Below are positions 16,106-23,163 of a stretch of DNA of 23,163 nucleotides, piece after piece. The stretch lies in contig JBLRWH010000041.1 of assembly GCA_047921395.1 (NCBI GenBank), forward strand, positions 1 through 23,163, given 5' to 3'. The translations under genes were made by a program, and so were the position numbers. The stretch's first letter is position 1; the number at the start of each line of letters is the position of its first letter. The stretch comes from XN24 sp047921395 (GTDB lineage: Bacteria > Pseudomonadota > Gammaproteobacteria > Steroidobacterales > XN24). A model generated the notes under the pieces. It saw nothing but the letters and a program-made list of their open reading frames with translations. It searched no databases and was not told the origin of the DNA.

Positions 16106-17185
16106 GTGCGGAATCTGTTCTATCCTCTGCTGATGGCCGGAGTGTTGGCTAGCCTGCCGGCGACGGCCCGCGCGAGCTGCCCGGACCCGGTGCCCGAGAG
16201 CGAATGGTCGGTCATCATGCCGCTCGCGGCCAAGTCTACGATGCTCGATATCGCCCAGGTCGGCGATACCTTCGTCGTGGTCGGCGATCGCGGCCATGTG
16301 CTGATCAGCGAGGACGACGGGCGCACCTGGATACAGAAGCGCACCCCGACCCGCATGGTGCTTACCGGCGTCTGGTTTCACGACCGCAACCTCGGCTGGG
16401 CCGTCGGGCACGACGCGGTGATCCTTCGGACTGAAGACGGGGGCGAGAGCTGGTGCATGGTCCATACCGCGCCGGAGCTGGAGCGTCCGTTGTTCGACGT
16501 CTGGTTCGATGACGAGAAAAATGGTTTTGCGGTCGGCGCATACGGTTATTTCCTGCGCAGCTCCGATGGCGGCCTTACCTGGCAGGAAGAAATGCTGGAG
16601 CTCGTCGAGGAGACGGCTGACGAGAGCGACGCCGATGCCAACTCAGACTCCTATTCCGGCGACGAGGAGGAGTGGGCCGACGACGAGTGGCTGGATGACG
16701 AGTCCGTGGCGGCAGACCTCCACCTCAACAGGATCATTCGCGGCGGCCAGGGACGCCTCTACATCGTGGCCGAAGCCGGCACGGTGTTCCGTTCCGATGA
16801 CCGTGGCCTGAGCTGGGTGGCGCTCAATCCGCCCTATGACGGCTCGTTCTTTGGCGGCATCCCGGTCGACGACACCTCGATGCTGGTGTTCGGGCTGCGC
16901 GGCAACATGTTCCGTACCTGGGACGGGGGGGAGACCTGGCGGGCCATCGATCTTCCGGTGGACACGTCCCTGTTCGGCGGCGCCCGCAGGCCGGACGGCA
17001 GCGTCATCGTCGTCGGCACCGCCGGGGTGATGCTGTTCAGCCGGGAGGGCGAACGCTTCCGCCTGGAGCAGCGACCGGACCGGAAGGCGCTCATGTCCGC
17101 GATGCCCACCGGTGACGGCGCGCTGCTCGTGATCGGCGAGCCCGGCGTCGAACGTATTGAATCCCGTGCACCGGCGGCGGAGTAA
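16106..17185 (+). CDS. YCF48-like beta-propeller protein with BNR/Asp-box repeats, secreted
   Basis: About 359 residues with a signal peptide (MRNLFYPLLMAGVLASLPATARAS) and at least five BNR/Asp-box-like motifs: SEDDGRTW, TEDGGESW, SSDGGLTW, SDDRGLSW and TWDGGETW. Their spacing is that of a YCF48 (photosystem II assembly factor HCF136-like) propeller, and such proteins are common outside photosynthetic bacteria. A strongly acidic insert rich in Asp, Glu and Ser (roughly residues 165-205) interrupts the repeats. I chose GTG 16106 because GAGG sits 10 nt upstream and the signal peptide then has a normal n-region; an in-frame GTG at 16088 would add six residues. It lies 3 bp before the RND gene, so the two are surely co-transcribed. 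It probably acts as a periplasmic scaffold or accessory of the transporter; this is inferred from context. Confidence 0.83.
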   Translation: MRNLFYPLLMAGVLASLPATARASCPDPVPESEWSVIMPLAAKSTMLDIAQVGDTFVVVGDRGHVLISEDDGRTWIQKRTPTRMVLTGVWFHDRNLGWAVGHDAVILRTEDGGESWCMVHTAPELERPLFDVWFDDEKNGFAVGAYGYFLRSSDGGLTWQEEMLELVEETADESDADANSDSYSGDEEEWADDEWLDDESVAADLHLNRIIRGGQGRLYIVAEAGTVFRSDDRGLSWVALNPPYDGSFFGGIPVDDTSMLVFGLRGNMFRTWDGGETWRAIDLPVDTSLFGGARRPDGSVIVVGTAGVMLFSREGERFRLEQRPDRKALMSAMPTGDGALLVIGEPGVERIESRAPAAE

Positions 17186-17188
17186 CGA

Positions 17189-19543
17189 ATGTCAGCGCCC
17201 AAGCAGTCCCCGATCACCTTGTTCCTCGAGCGCCTGATATTTCGCAATCGTCCCCTGGTCGTTGCGTTGTTCGCACTGGTCACGGTGTTTTTCGCCTGGA
17301 GCGCAATCACCGGGCTGCGCGTGGACGCGGGGTTCAGCAAGCAGCTGCCCCTCGGGCACGAGTACATGGATACCTTCCTCGAGCACTACGAGGATTTCGG
17401 CGGCGCCGACCGGATCCTGATCGCGCTCATCGACGAGAGTGGCGACATGTTCAACCCGGAGTTCTTCCGGGCGCTGGGCCAGGCCACCGACGCCGTGTTC
17501 TTCATCCCCGGAGTGGACCGCGCGCGGGTGACGTCCATCTTCACGCCGAATGTGCGCTACCTCGAGGTGACCGAGGAGGGCATCGAGGCCGGCGACGTCA
17601 TTCCGGCGGATTTCCAGAACACGCTCTCCGACCTGGAGCGCGTCAAGGAGAACATCCTCAAGGCCGGCATCGTCGGCCGACTGGTGGCGAATGATTTCTC
17701 GGGCGCGATCATCAGCGCCCAGCTGCTCGAGATCAATCCGGACACGCAGGAACGGCTCGATTATTTCGATGTTGCGCGCCTGCTCGAGCAGGAGGTCCGG
17801 GGCAAATTCCAGACCAACAACATCAAGGTCCGGATCATCGGCTTCGCGAAGGTCGTGGGCGACATCAAGGAAGGCGCCAACCGGATCGTGCTCTTCTTCG
17901 GCGTGGCGCTGTTGATCACCGCGCTGCTGGTGTACATCTACAGCCAGTCCTTCCGCCTCACCGTGGTGCCGCTGGTCTGCAGCTTGTTCGCGGTGATCTG
18001 GGAACTCGGCGCGTTGCCCCTGCTCGGCTTCGGCATCGACCCGATGGGCCTGCTGGTGCCGTTCCTGGTGTTCGCCATCGGCGTGTCGCACGGCGTGCAG
18101 ATGATTTCCGGCTATGCGGCGGAGGTCTACGACGGCGCCGACCCCGAAACGGCTGCGCGCACCACGTTCCGGCGCCTGCTGGTGCCCGGCGGCATCGCGC
18201 TGGCCTCGGATACGATCGGTTTCATCACCATCCTGTTCATCGACATCCGCATCATCCAGGAAATGGCGATCACGGCCTCGCTCGGCGTGGCCTTCATCAT
18301 CCTGACCAACCTGGTGCTGCTGCCGGTGCTCATCAGCTACGTCAAGCCGGGCCCGCACTACAAGGAAAAGCTGCTCAACCGCGCCATGCAGATGCGTGGC
18401 CTGTGGGACAGCCTCTCGAAAGTGTCGACGCGAGGTCCCGCCCTGGTGATCATCGGGATCGCCGCCGGGCTGTTCGTGTTCGGTGCGTGGAAGGGCTCGC
18501 AGGTGCGTATCGGCGATCTGCTGGCCGGCGTGCCCGAGTTGCGGCCGGATTCGCGCTATAACCGCGACTCGCAGGAAATCACGGACCGGTTTTCGATCGG
18601 CGTCGACCTGATCAACGTGATCGTCGAGGTGGGCGAGAGCGGTTGTATCGACTACGAGGTCATGGACCTCATCGATCGCTTCGCCTGGCATATGCAGAAT
18701 GTGCCGGGCGTGCAGACCGTCGTCGCACTGCCCCAGGTCGCGAAGATCGTCACCGCTGGCTGGAATGAAGGCTATCCGCTGTGGCGCGTGCTGTCGCGCA
18801 ACGAACAGGTGCTGGTACAAGCGCTGGCGCGCGTCGAGACCAGCACTGGCCTGCTGAACAGCGACTGCAGCGTGATCCCGGTGATGGTCTTCACGGAAAA
18901 CCACAAGGCCGGGACCATTGAGCGCGTCATCGAGGAGGTCAAGGCCTGGCGTGAGGAATTCTCGATCGAGAGGACGGAGTTCCGCCTCGCGACCGGCAAC
19001 GTCGGCGTCATGGCCGCGATGAACGAGGAGGTGGCCGCCTCCCAGTTCCCGATCCTGATCTATGTCTTCGGCGCGGTGATCCTGCTCTGCTGGGCCAGCT
19101 TCCGGTCCCTGCGGGGGGTGCTGTGCATCGTGATCCCGCTGGCCCTGGTCTCGCTGCTCGCCTATGCGCTGATGGCGTTCCTGGATATCGGCCTGAAGGT
19201 CAACACGCTCCCGGTCGCGGCCCTCGGCGTGGGTATCGGCGTCGATTACGGCATCTATATATACAGTCGCTTTCAGTTCTTCCTGAAGCAGGGCATGAGC
19301 ATCCAGCAGGCCTACACGATGACCCTGAGGGTCACCGGCAATGCCGTCGTGTTCACCGGCATTACCCTCGCGATCGGCGTGTTCACCTGGGTGTTCTCGC
19401 CGCTGCAGTTCCAGGCCGACATGGGCATCCTGCTGACCTTCATGTTCCTGGTGAACATGTTCGGGGCCATCCTGCTGCTGCCGGCGCTGGCGACCTGGCT
19501 GTTGCCGGCGAAGTACCAGCACGAGCGTGCGCCTGAAGAATAA
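17189..19543 (+). CDS. RND superfamily (MMPL-type) transporter, inner membrane
   Basis: A 784-residue RND/MMPL protein, shorter than drug-efflux RND pumps (about 1000-1050) and like the lipid-related MMPL/HpnN group. TM1 lies at about 22-41, then a periplasmic domain to about 230. A block of helices (232-385) contains FLVFAIGVSHGVQM, a second periplasmic domain spans about 440-618, and a second helix block (621-773) contains GVGIGVDYGIYIYSRF. Asp686 in the latter is at the position of the proton-relay residue of MMPL proteins; the first half has GVSHG with no Asp. It starts at ATG 3 bp after the YCF48 stop. With DUF1302, DUF1329 and YCF48 it forms a recurrent cassette, and lipid or hydrophobic-compound transport is inferred. 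No membrane-fusion protein gene is present. Confidence 0.9.
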   Translation: MSAPKQSPITLFLERLIFRNRPLVVALFALVTVFFAWSAITGLRVDAGFSKQLPLGHEYMDTFLEHYEDFGGADRILIALIDESGDMFNPEFFRALGQATDAVFFIPGVDRARVTSIFTPNVRYLEVTEEGIEAGDVIPADFQNTLSDLERVKENILKAGIVGRLVANDFSGAIISAQLLEINPDTQERLDYFDVARLLEQEVRGKFQTNNIKVRIIGFAKVVGDIKEGANRIVLFFGVALLITALLVYIYSQSFRLTVVPLVCSLFAVIWELGALPLLGFGIDPMGLLVPFLVFAIGVSHGVQMISGYAAEVYDGADPETAARTTFRRLLVPGGIALASDTIGFITILFIDIRIIQEMAITASLGVAFIILTNLVLLPVLISYVKPGPHYKEKLLNRAMQMRGLWDSLSKVSTRGPALVIIGIAAGLFVFGAWKGSQVRIGDLLAGVPELRPDSRYNRDSQEITDRFSIGVDLINVIVEVGESGCIDYEVMDLIDRFAWHMQNVPGVQTVVALPQVAKIVTAGWNEGYPLWRVLSRNEQVLVQALARVETSTGLLNSDCSVIPVMVFTENHKAGTIERVIEEVKAWREEFSIERTEFRLATGNVGVMAAMNEEVAASQFPILIYVFGAVILLCWASFRSLRGVLCIVIPLALVSLLAYALMAFLDIGLKVNTLPVAALGVGIGVDYGIYIYSRFQFFLKQGMSIQQAYTMTLRVTGNAVVFTGITLAIGVFTWVFSPLQFQADMGILLTFMFLVNMFGAILLLPALATWLLPAKYQHERAPEE

Positions 19544-19546
19544 GAC

Positions 19547-19968
19547 GGCTCGCGCGGAGGCGCAGAGAGGCAGAGGCGCAGAGTTTTAATAGGTAAGACG
19601 GGATCTTGCCGGGGCCGGCGGGATAGTCGCAGGGTGCTCCCGGAGGGCGCGATCCTGGGACCGATCGGGCTTGGCGCTCCCTGCTCGCCCGCGTTCCTCA
19701 AATTGTGGGCCGCGATTGCCGCAGCCACGTGCTTGATGGCCCGGCGGGCCGGCCGATCCTGGCGCAGTCGGTTGGATGAGGCGGCTATGCAGACTCTTGG
19801 CCGCTGTCTGGCTGCGGTGGCCCCTTGAGTTGTCACCCGTCGGAGTGGAGTCCAACCTCATCCAGCCCATCGAGCTGCCGTTTCTCGCCCCGAGCGTTCA
19901 CGCCGATCCGCGAAAAACCTATTTCCATCTTCTCCGCGCCTCTGCCTCTCTGCGCCTCCGCGCGAGCC
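19547..19968. mobile_element. 422-bp MITE-like element with 37-bp terminal inverted repeats
   Basis: The stretches 19547-19583 and 19932-19968 are inverted copies matching at 36 of 37 positions by eye. They consist of imperfect iterations of a GGCGCAGAG/AGGCAGAG unit. Pairing continues inside with AATAGGT (19588-19594) against ACCTATT (19917-19923). The roughly 320 bp interior has no convincing gene on either strand. The element fills the gap between the convergent RND and ydcH genes, starting 3 bp after one stop codon and ending 8 bp before the other. No clear target-site duplication is visible. GGCGCAGAG-type repeats recur in many environmental bacterial genomes. The element could be a non-autonomous transposon or a dispersed repeat, and its arms could also act as a bidirectional terminator. 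Confidence 0.65.
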
Positions 19969-19976
19969 ATGTTTTC

Positions 19977-20195
19977 CTACGCGTTCAGATCGGGAATAAG
20001 CTCGCTCTCGAGTCGCGCGATCTGGTCCTTGAGCGCGAGCTTGCGCTTCTTCAGGCGCTTCAGCTGCAGCTGGTCCACCAGCGGGTTCTCGGCGAGCCGC
20101 GTGATCACGTCGTCAAGGTCCCGGTGGGCAATGCGTAGCTCCTTCAGCCGGGTCATGTTGCTGAAGATGTACGTGTCGACCGTGTTGTCTGTCAT
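19977..20195 (-). CDS. YdcH-like (DUF465) small coiled-coil protein
   Basis: A 72-residue, mostly helical, highly charged protein. The core (LKELRIAHRDLDDVITRLAE, then LKRLKKRKLALKDQIARLES) matches the DUF465/YdcH family, whose members are about 65-80 residues and form a small antiparallel coiled coil. The K/R-rich LKRLKKRKLALKDQI segment is the family's most conserved part. It starts with ATG, and a second Met (MTRLKEL, residue 14) could also serve. It lies between the inverted-repeat element and the DUF3301 gene as a separate unit. Function is unknown in the family. Confidence 0.82.
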   Translation of the reverse strand: MTDNTVDTYIFSNMTRLKELRIAHRDLDDVITRLAENPLVDQLQLKRLKKRKLALKDQIARLESELIPDLNA

Positions 20196-20294
20196 TGGGG
20201 TCGCCAGCCGGATGCAGGTGCTTACGGGATCGGAGGAGGCTGAGGCCGGTGCAATGCCGGCGCGCGGCAGTGCCCGGATCGGGGCCCGCCAAGC

Positions 20295-20615
20295 TTAGCC
20301 AACTGGCCGCTCGGCCGCCAGACCGACGGAGGTCACGCGCGAGCCGAGGGTCACGATGAAGCCCCGCAGGCGACGGTAGCCATCATCCGTGTACTCGAAA
20401 CCATAGGTACGCTCGAAGCGCAGCCGGCCATCCACGTCGCGGCGCAACCACAGGCGCACGATCGACACCGTGCCGTCCAGCATGACGAGCCGGAGCCGCT
20501 CGCAGGCCTCCCGCGCCGCGCCGTTCGCGCGCTCCCGCGCCGACATGCTCGAGTGCCAGAACCAGATGAGCGCGAGGACGATCCCGGCAACGAGCAGCAT
20601 CGAGTCGAGCTTCAC
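20295..20615 (-). CDS. DUF3301 domain membrane-anchored small protein
   Basis: A 106-residue protein with a single N-terminal transmembrane helix (about 5-22, MLLVAGIVLALIWFWH) followed by a cytoplasmic or periplasmic basic domain. The pattern SARERANGAAREACERLRLVMLDGTVSIVRLWLRRD...GRLRFERTYGFEYTDDGYRRLRG fits the DUF3301 family, in which a helix is followed by paired beta strands. The start is GTG, overlapping the cysQ stop (GTGA), so it is translationally coupled to cysQ. Function is unknown. The strict coupling suggests co-expression but does not itself show a role in sulfur metabolism. Confidence 0.82.
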   Translation of the reverse strand: MKLDSMLLVAGIVLALIWFWHSSMSARERANGAAREACERLRLVMLDGTVSIVRLWLRRDVDGRLRFERTYGFEYTDDGYRRLRGFIVTLGSRVTSVGLAAERPVG

Positions 20616-21412
20616 GGGAGATAGTCGCTCCAGTCGCGCGAATTATCACCTGAGGCGATGAACCAGGGGTTCAGGAGATCCGGCCCCTTGTTGTAGGCGA
20701 TCGGCTGCCCGTCGCTGGCTACCACTCGCCCGCCGGCGGCCGTCAGCACGGCCTCGGCCGCCGCGGTATCCCACTCCGAGGTGGGCCCGAGGCGCGGATA
20801 AACGTCCGCATTGCCCTCCGCGACGATGCAGAACTTGAGCGAGGAGCCCATCGGCACCATCTCGTGAGGCCCGAGCCGCTCGAGGTAGCCGTCGAGGTCG
20901 GGTCCCCGGTGCGACCGCGAGCCGACCACCCGCACTGGCCGGTCGCCGAGTGGCTGCACATGAATCGCCTCTTTCTCGCCGCCGCGCGGCCGGCGCCATG
21001 CGGCCTGGTCGACGATCCCCCCGTACGTGACGCCCGAGACAGGCACATGCACGACGCCCAGCAGGGGGCGCCCGGCGCGCACCAGCGCGATGTTGACCGT
21101 GAACTGGCCGTTGCGCTGGATGAATTCCTTGGTGCCGTCCAGGGGATCCACGAGCCAGTACTCGCGCCAGTGGCGGCGCACTTCCCAGGGGACCGCCCGT
21201 GCCTCCTCGGAAAGAATGGGCCGCTCGCCCGGCAGCGCCGCGAGCCCTGCGCGGATGACGTCGTGGGCGCGCCGGTCCGCCTCAGTAATCGGCGACGCGT
21301 CCGCCTTGGCCTCCACGGCGAAATCGGTCTCGTAGACATCCAGGATCGTGCGGCCGGCCGTTTCGGCGATCCCGGCGACGGCGTCAAGCAGGTCAGCGGT
21401 GAGTTGGGTCAT
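20612..21412 (-). CDS. cysQ: 3'(2'),5'-bisphosphate nucleotidase CysQ
   Basis: CysQ hydrolyses 3'-phosphoadenosine 5'-phosphate (PAP, from sulfate assimilation) to AMP, at the cytoplasmic side of the membrane. The 266-residue protein belongs to the inositol monophosphatase superfamily, with metal-binding motifs DASPITEAD (38-46), LSEE (67-70), WLVDPLDGTKEF (86-97) and SEWDTAAAEA (212-221). All metal-ligand residues of the family are present. The start is ATG 21412 (MTQLTADLLD), preceded by GGAG at a suitable distance; the open frame upstream adds 15 residues that overlap the divergent promoter region. It is divergent from yrfG with a 43-bp gap. In many gammaproteobacteria cysQ, nudE and yrfG are neighbours; nudE is not here. 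Confidence 0.93.
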   Translation of the reverse strand: MTQLTADLLDAVAGIAETAGRTILDVYETDFAVEAKADASPITEADRRAHDVIRAGLAALPGERPILSEEARAVPWEVRRHWREYWLVDPLDGTKEFIQRNGQFTVNIALVRAGRPLLGVVHVPVSGVTYGGIVDQAAWRRPRGGEKEAIHVQPLGDRPVRVVGSRSHRGPDLDGYLERLGPHEMVPMGSSLKFCIVAEGNADVYPRLGPTSEWDTAAAEAVLTAAGGRVVASDGQPIAYNKGPDLLNPWFIASGDNSRDWSDYLP

Positions 21413-21441
21413 GGACAAGGCTCCATCGCGGCGGGGACGTA

Positions 21442-21447
21442 TATGAT
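21442..21447 (+). promoter_or_regulatory. Candidate -10 element upstream of yrfG
   Basis: TATGAT matches the sigma-70 -10 consensus at 5 of 6 positions and is the only AT-rich patch in the 43-bp gap between cysQ and yrfG. No matching -35 is seen at 16-18 bp. It lies only 8 bp before the yrfG ATG, which would make the mRNA nearly leaderless, so this is weak. Confidence 0.25.
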
Positions 21448-21455
21448 ACCGGTCC

Positions 21456-22151
21456 ATGGAGATCGTCTCGCGCCATCCCTTCGAGTGGGACCACTATGAC
21501 ACCGTCCTGCTGGACATGGACGGCACCCTGCTGGACCTCAGGTTTGACAATTTCTTCTGGCAGGAGCTGATCCCGGCGCGCTACGCGGCCTTGAAGGGCA
21601 TGCCGCACGAGGAGGCCGTCGCCGTCCTCGAGCCGCGCTTCGCCGCGGCCCGGGGCACGCTCGAGTGGTACTGCCTCGATCACTGGAGCCGCGAGCTCGG
21701 CCTGGATGTCGCGGCGCTGAAACGCGAGGCCGAGGACCACATCGATTTCCTGCCGGACGTGCCCGAGTTCCTGGTCGCGATCCGGGCGCTGCGCAAGCGC
21801 GCGGTGCTGGTGACGAACGCGCATCGCGGCTCGCTGGCAGTCAAGCTGGCGCGCACCGGGCTGGAGCGCTACGTGGACGCGATTCACTCCAGTCACGATC
21901 TCGGGCTGCCCAAGGAGGACGCGGCCTTCTGGGCGCGCCTGCGGGCCATCGAGCCGTTCGAGCCTGCGCGCACCCTGCTGGTGGACGACAGCCTGCCGGT
22001 GCTGCGCTCGGCGCATGCCTACGGCATCGCCAGGGTGGTCGCGATCCTGAAGCCGGATTCGTCGTGTCCGCCGGTCACCGTGGAGGATTTCCACGGCGTG
22101 GAAAGCATCACCGAGCTGTTGCGCGGCAAGCCGCCGCGCGGCCACGCCTGA
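21456..22151 (+). CDS. yrfG: GMP/IMP nucleotidase YrfG (HAD family)
   Basis: A 231-residue HAD phosphatase closely resembling E. coli YrfG, which dephosphorylates GMP and IMP. Motif I is LLDMDGTLLDLRFDNFFWQ (about 18-36, nucleophile Asp20), motif II TNAH (120-123), the motif III Lys lies in LPKED (about 153), and motif IV is VDDS (176-179). The block LEWYCLDHWSRELGLD also matches YrfG specifically. The start is ATG 21456, giving MEIVSRHPFEW. It converges on rhlB with a 20-bp gap. The enzyme acts on purine nucleotides in the cytoplasm; biochemical specificity here is by homology. Confidence 0.92.
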   Translation: MEIVSRHPFEWDHYDTVLLDMDGTLLDLRFDNFFWQELIPARYAALKGMPHEEAVAVLEPRFAAARGTLEWYCLDHWSRELGLDVAALKREAEDHIDFLPDVPEFLVAIRALRKRAVLVTNAHRGSLAVKLARTGLERYVDAIHSSHDLGLPKEDAAFWARLRAIEPFEPARTLLVDDSLPVLRSAHAYGIARVVAILKPDSSCPPVTVEDFHGVESITELLRGKPPRGHA

Positions 22152-22171
22152 GGGACCCGGCGCCCGCCGCG

Positions 22172-23163
22172 CTATTCGGCGGCGGGCGGCGTACCGCCGC
22201 CGGAGGCGCTGCGCCTGCGCCTGCGCCGTTTCTTCTTGGCTGTGCCGTCGCCAGCACTCCCGTCGGCGCCAGGAGCATCGGGGGCGGGGCCTGAATTCTG
22301 GGGCACGGGCGTCGCCGGCCGCTCCGCGCGCCGGGGGCGATCGCCGGAGCGTCCGCCGCCACCTGAGCCCGGGCTCCGGCCGCGAGATCCGCCGGGGCCG
22401 CGAGATCCGCCGGGGCCGCGGCCTTCCGGCGGGCGCGAGCCCCACTCGGTGCGCTCGTGCCGGCTGCTGCGCGCGGGGCGCCGCAGCTCCGGCAGGCTCG
22501 CGCGATCGATGGTCTCCACCGGAATCTTCATGCCGATGTAGGCCTCGATATCCGGCAACGTCTGGACGTAGGTCTCGCACCCGAAGCTGATGGCGTCGCC
22601 GGACTCGCCGGCCCGCGCGGTCCGGCCGATGCGGTGCACGTAGTCCTCGCGGTCCTGGGGCAAGTCGTAGTTGACGACATGCGTGACCCCGGGGATATGC
22701 AAGCCGCGCGAGCCGACATCGGTGGTGACGAGGATCGGCAGCTTGCCGGCCTGGAAGTTGGCGAGCACCTTCTGGCGCTTGTTCTGCGGCACGTCGCCGG
22801 AAATGACCTCGGCGGCCAGGTCGTTGGCTTCGAGGTAATCCCGCACCCCGTCGGCCGCCCGCTTGGTGTTCACGAACACCATCGTGCGGGTGGCGTTCTT
22901 CTGGCGCAGGAGGCCGATCAGCAGCGGCAGCTTCTCGTTGTTCGCGGGAAAGTAGATGCACTGGCGGACTTTCTCGGCGGTCACCTGCTCCGGCTCGATC
23001 CGCAGGAGGGTGGGATCGTTCATGTGCTCGTAGGCGAGCTCCAGCACGCGGTGGGACAGGGTCGCGGAGAACACCATGTTGAGCCGGTCCTGCGGCGCCG
23101 GCAAGCGGCGCATGACGTAGCGGATGTCCTTGATGAAGCCGAGGTCGAACATCCGGTCCGCCT
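22172..23163 (-). CDS. rhlB: ATP-dependent RNA helicase RhlB, C-terminal part (5' end outside window)
   Basis: About 330 residues of a DEAD-box helicase; the frame enters the window at the DEAD box itself (...EADRMFDLGF). RhlB unwinds RNA for the RNase E degradosome. Motif III FSATLS, the RecA2 domain with VFVNTK (motif IV), TTDVGSRGLHIP (motif V) and YVHRIGRTARAG (motif VI) are intact. DRMFDLGFIKDIRYVMRRLP and the VEPEQ-like IEPEQ are RhlB-specific. After residue 220 or so of this fragment comes a disordered tail: Arg/Gly/Pro-rich with repeated GPGGSR, then a KKKRRRRRR cluster and a short acidic end, as in other RhlB proteins that bind RNA through basic tails. It converges on yrfG. Confidence 0.93.
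   Translation of the reverse strand, partial: ADRMFDLGFIKDIRYVMRRLPAPQDRLNMVFSATLSHRVLELAYEHMNDPTLLRIEPEQVTAEKVRQCIYFPANNEKLPLLIGLLRQKNATRTMVFVNTKRAADGVRDYLEANDLAAEVISGDVPQNKRQKVLANFQAGKLPILVTTDVGSRGLHIPGVTHVVNYDLPQDREDYVHRIGRTARAGESGDAISFGCETYVQTLPDIEAYIGMKIPVETIDRASLPELRRPARSSRHERTEWGSRPPEGRGPGGSRGPGGSRGRSPGSGGGGRSGDRPRRAERPATPVPQNSGPAPDAPGADGSAGDGTAKKKRRRRRRSASGGGTPPAAE
22381..22416. repeat. Perfect 18-bp tandem duplication inside rhlB
   Basis: The unit CGCGAGATCCGCCGGGGC occurs twice with no mismatch (22381-22398 and 22399-22416). On the minus strand it adds two adjacent GPGGSR hexapeptides to the disordered basic tail of RhlB. It looks like a recent slippage duplication that preserves the frame. 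Confidence 0.85.

Noticed and set aside
17192..19522. 776-residue minus-strand open frame
   Set aside because: Exact antisense of the RND transporter, dominated by His, Arg, Gln, Asp; no domain.
19586..19870. Open frames inside the inverted-repeat element, considered as a GxxExxY-type gene
   Set aside because: GGCGCAGAG-like repeats often lie near GxxExxY genes, but translation of the interior in all frames gives no such motif or any other recognisable protein.
22161..22188. CGCCCGCCG/CGGCGGGCG hairpin between yrfG and rhlB as a terminator
   Set aside because: The stem covers the rhlB stop and last codons, and no T-run follows in either direction; chance pairing is likely in such GC-rich sequence.

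Overview
The window comes from a high-GC gammaproteobacterium. Gammaproteobacterial-type PlsB, RhlB, YrfG and CysQ all occur together. GTG and TTG starts are frequent, and neighbouring genes often overlap by a few bases. I cannot name the genus; a Chromatiales-, Nevskiales- or Steroidobacterales-like lineage would fit, but that is a guess. No rRNA, tRNA, CRISPR array, prophage or intact insertion sequence is visible.

Layout. (1) 1-3560, + strand: the 3' end of a PutP-type sodium/proline symporter, then two tandem membrane-associated GTPases with overlapping reading frames, then a short alkyltransferase-like (ATL/MGMT-fold) gene that has lost its PWHRV active-site segment. (2) 3561-5810: a patch of GGGGACATTGC-type repeats, a small alpha/beta hydrolase (+), an SDR oxidoreductase (-) and a SAM-dependent methyltransferase (+). 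(3) 5821-9735, - strand: an overlapping trehalose operon, otsB then a GH15 glycosidase then otsA. (4) 9838-12294, + strand: plsB, the first acyltransferase of phospholipid synthesis. (5) 12534-19543, + strand: a four-gene envelope cassette made of a DUF1302 outer-membrane barrel, a DUF1329 periplasmic protein, a YCF48-like beta-propeller and an RND/MMPL transporter, with a strong terminator hairpin after the second gene. (6) 19544-19976: no gene. This stretch is filled by a 422-bp element with 37-bp near-perfect terminal inverted repeats. (7) 19977-23163: a YdcH-like small protein (-), a coupled cysQ/DUF3301 pair (-), a divergent yrfG (+), and the 3' part of rhlB (-), which runs off the window.

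How the genes fit together. The trehalose operon makes trehalose-6-phosphate (OtsA) and dephosphorylates it (OtsB). A glucosidase-family enzyme that may hydrolyse trehalose or a related glucoside is co-translated with them. The cassette downstream of plsB has one predicted component for each envelope layer: RND pump in the inner membrane, two secreted proteins in the periplasm, and a barrel in the outer membrane. It is the best candidate here for an uncharacterised system, plausibly one that moves a lipid or other hydrophobic compound across the envelope. Its substrate cannot be read from the sequence.
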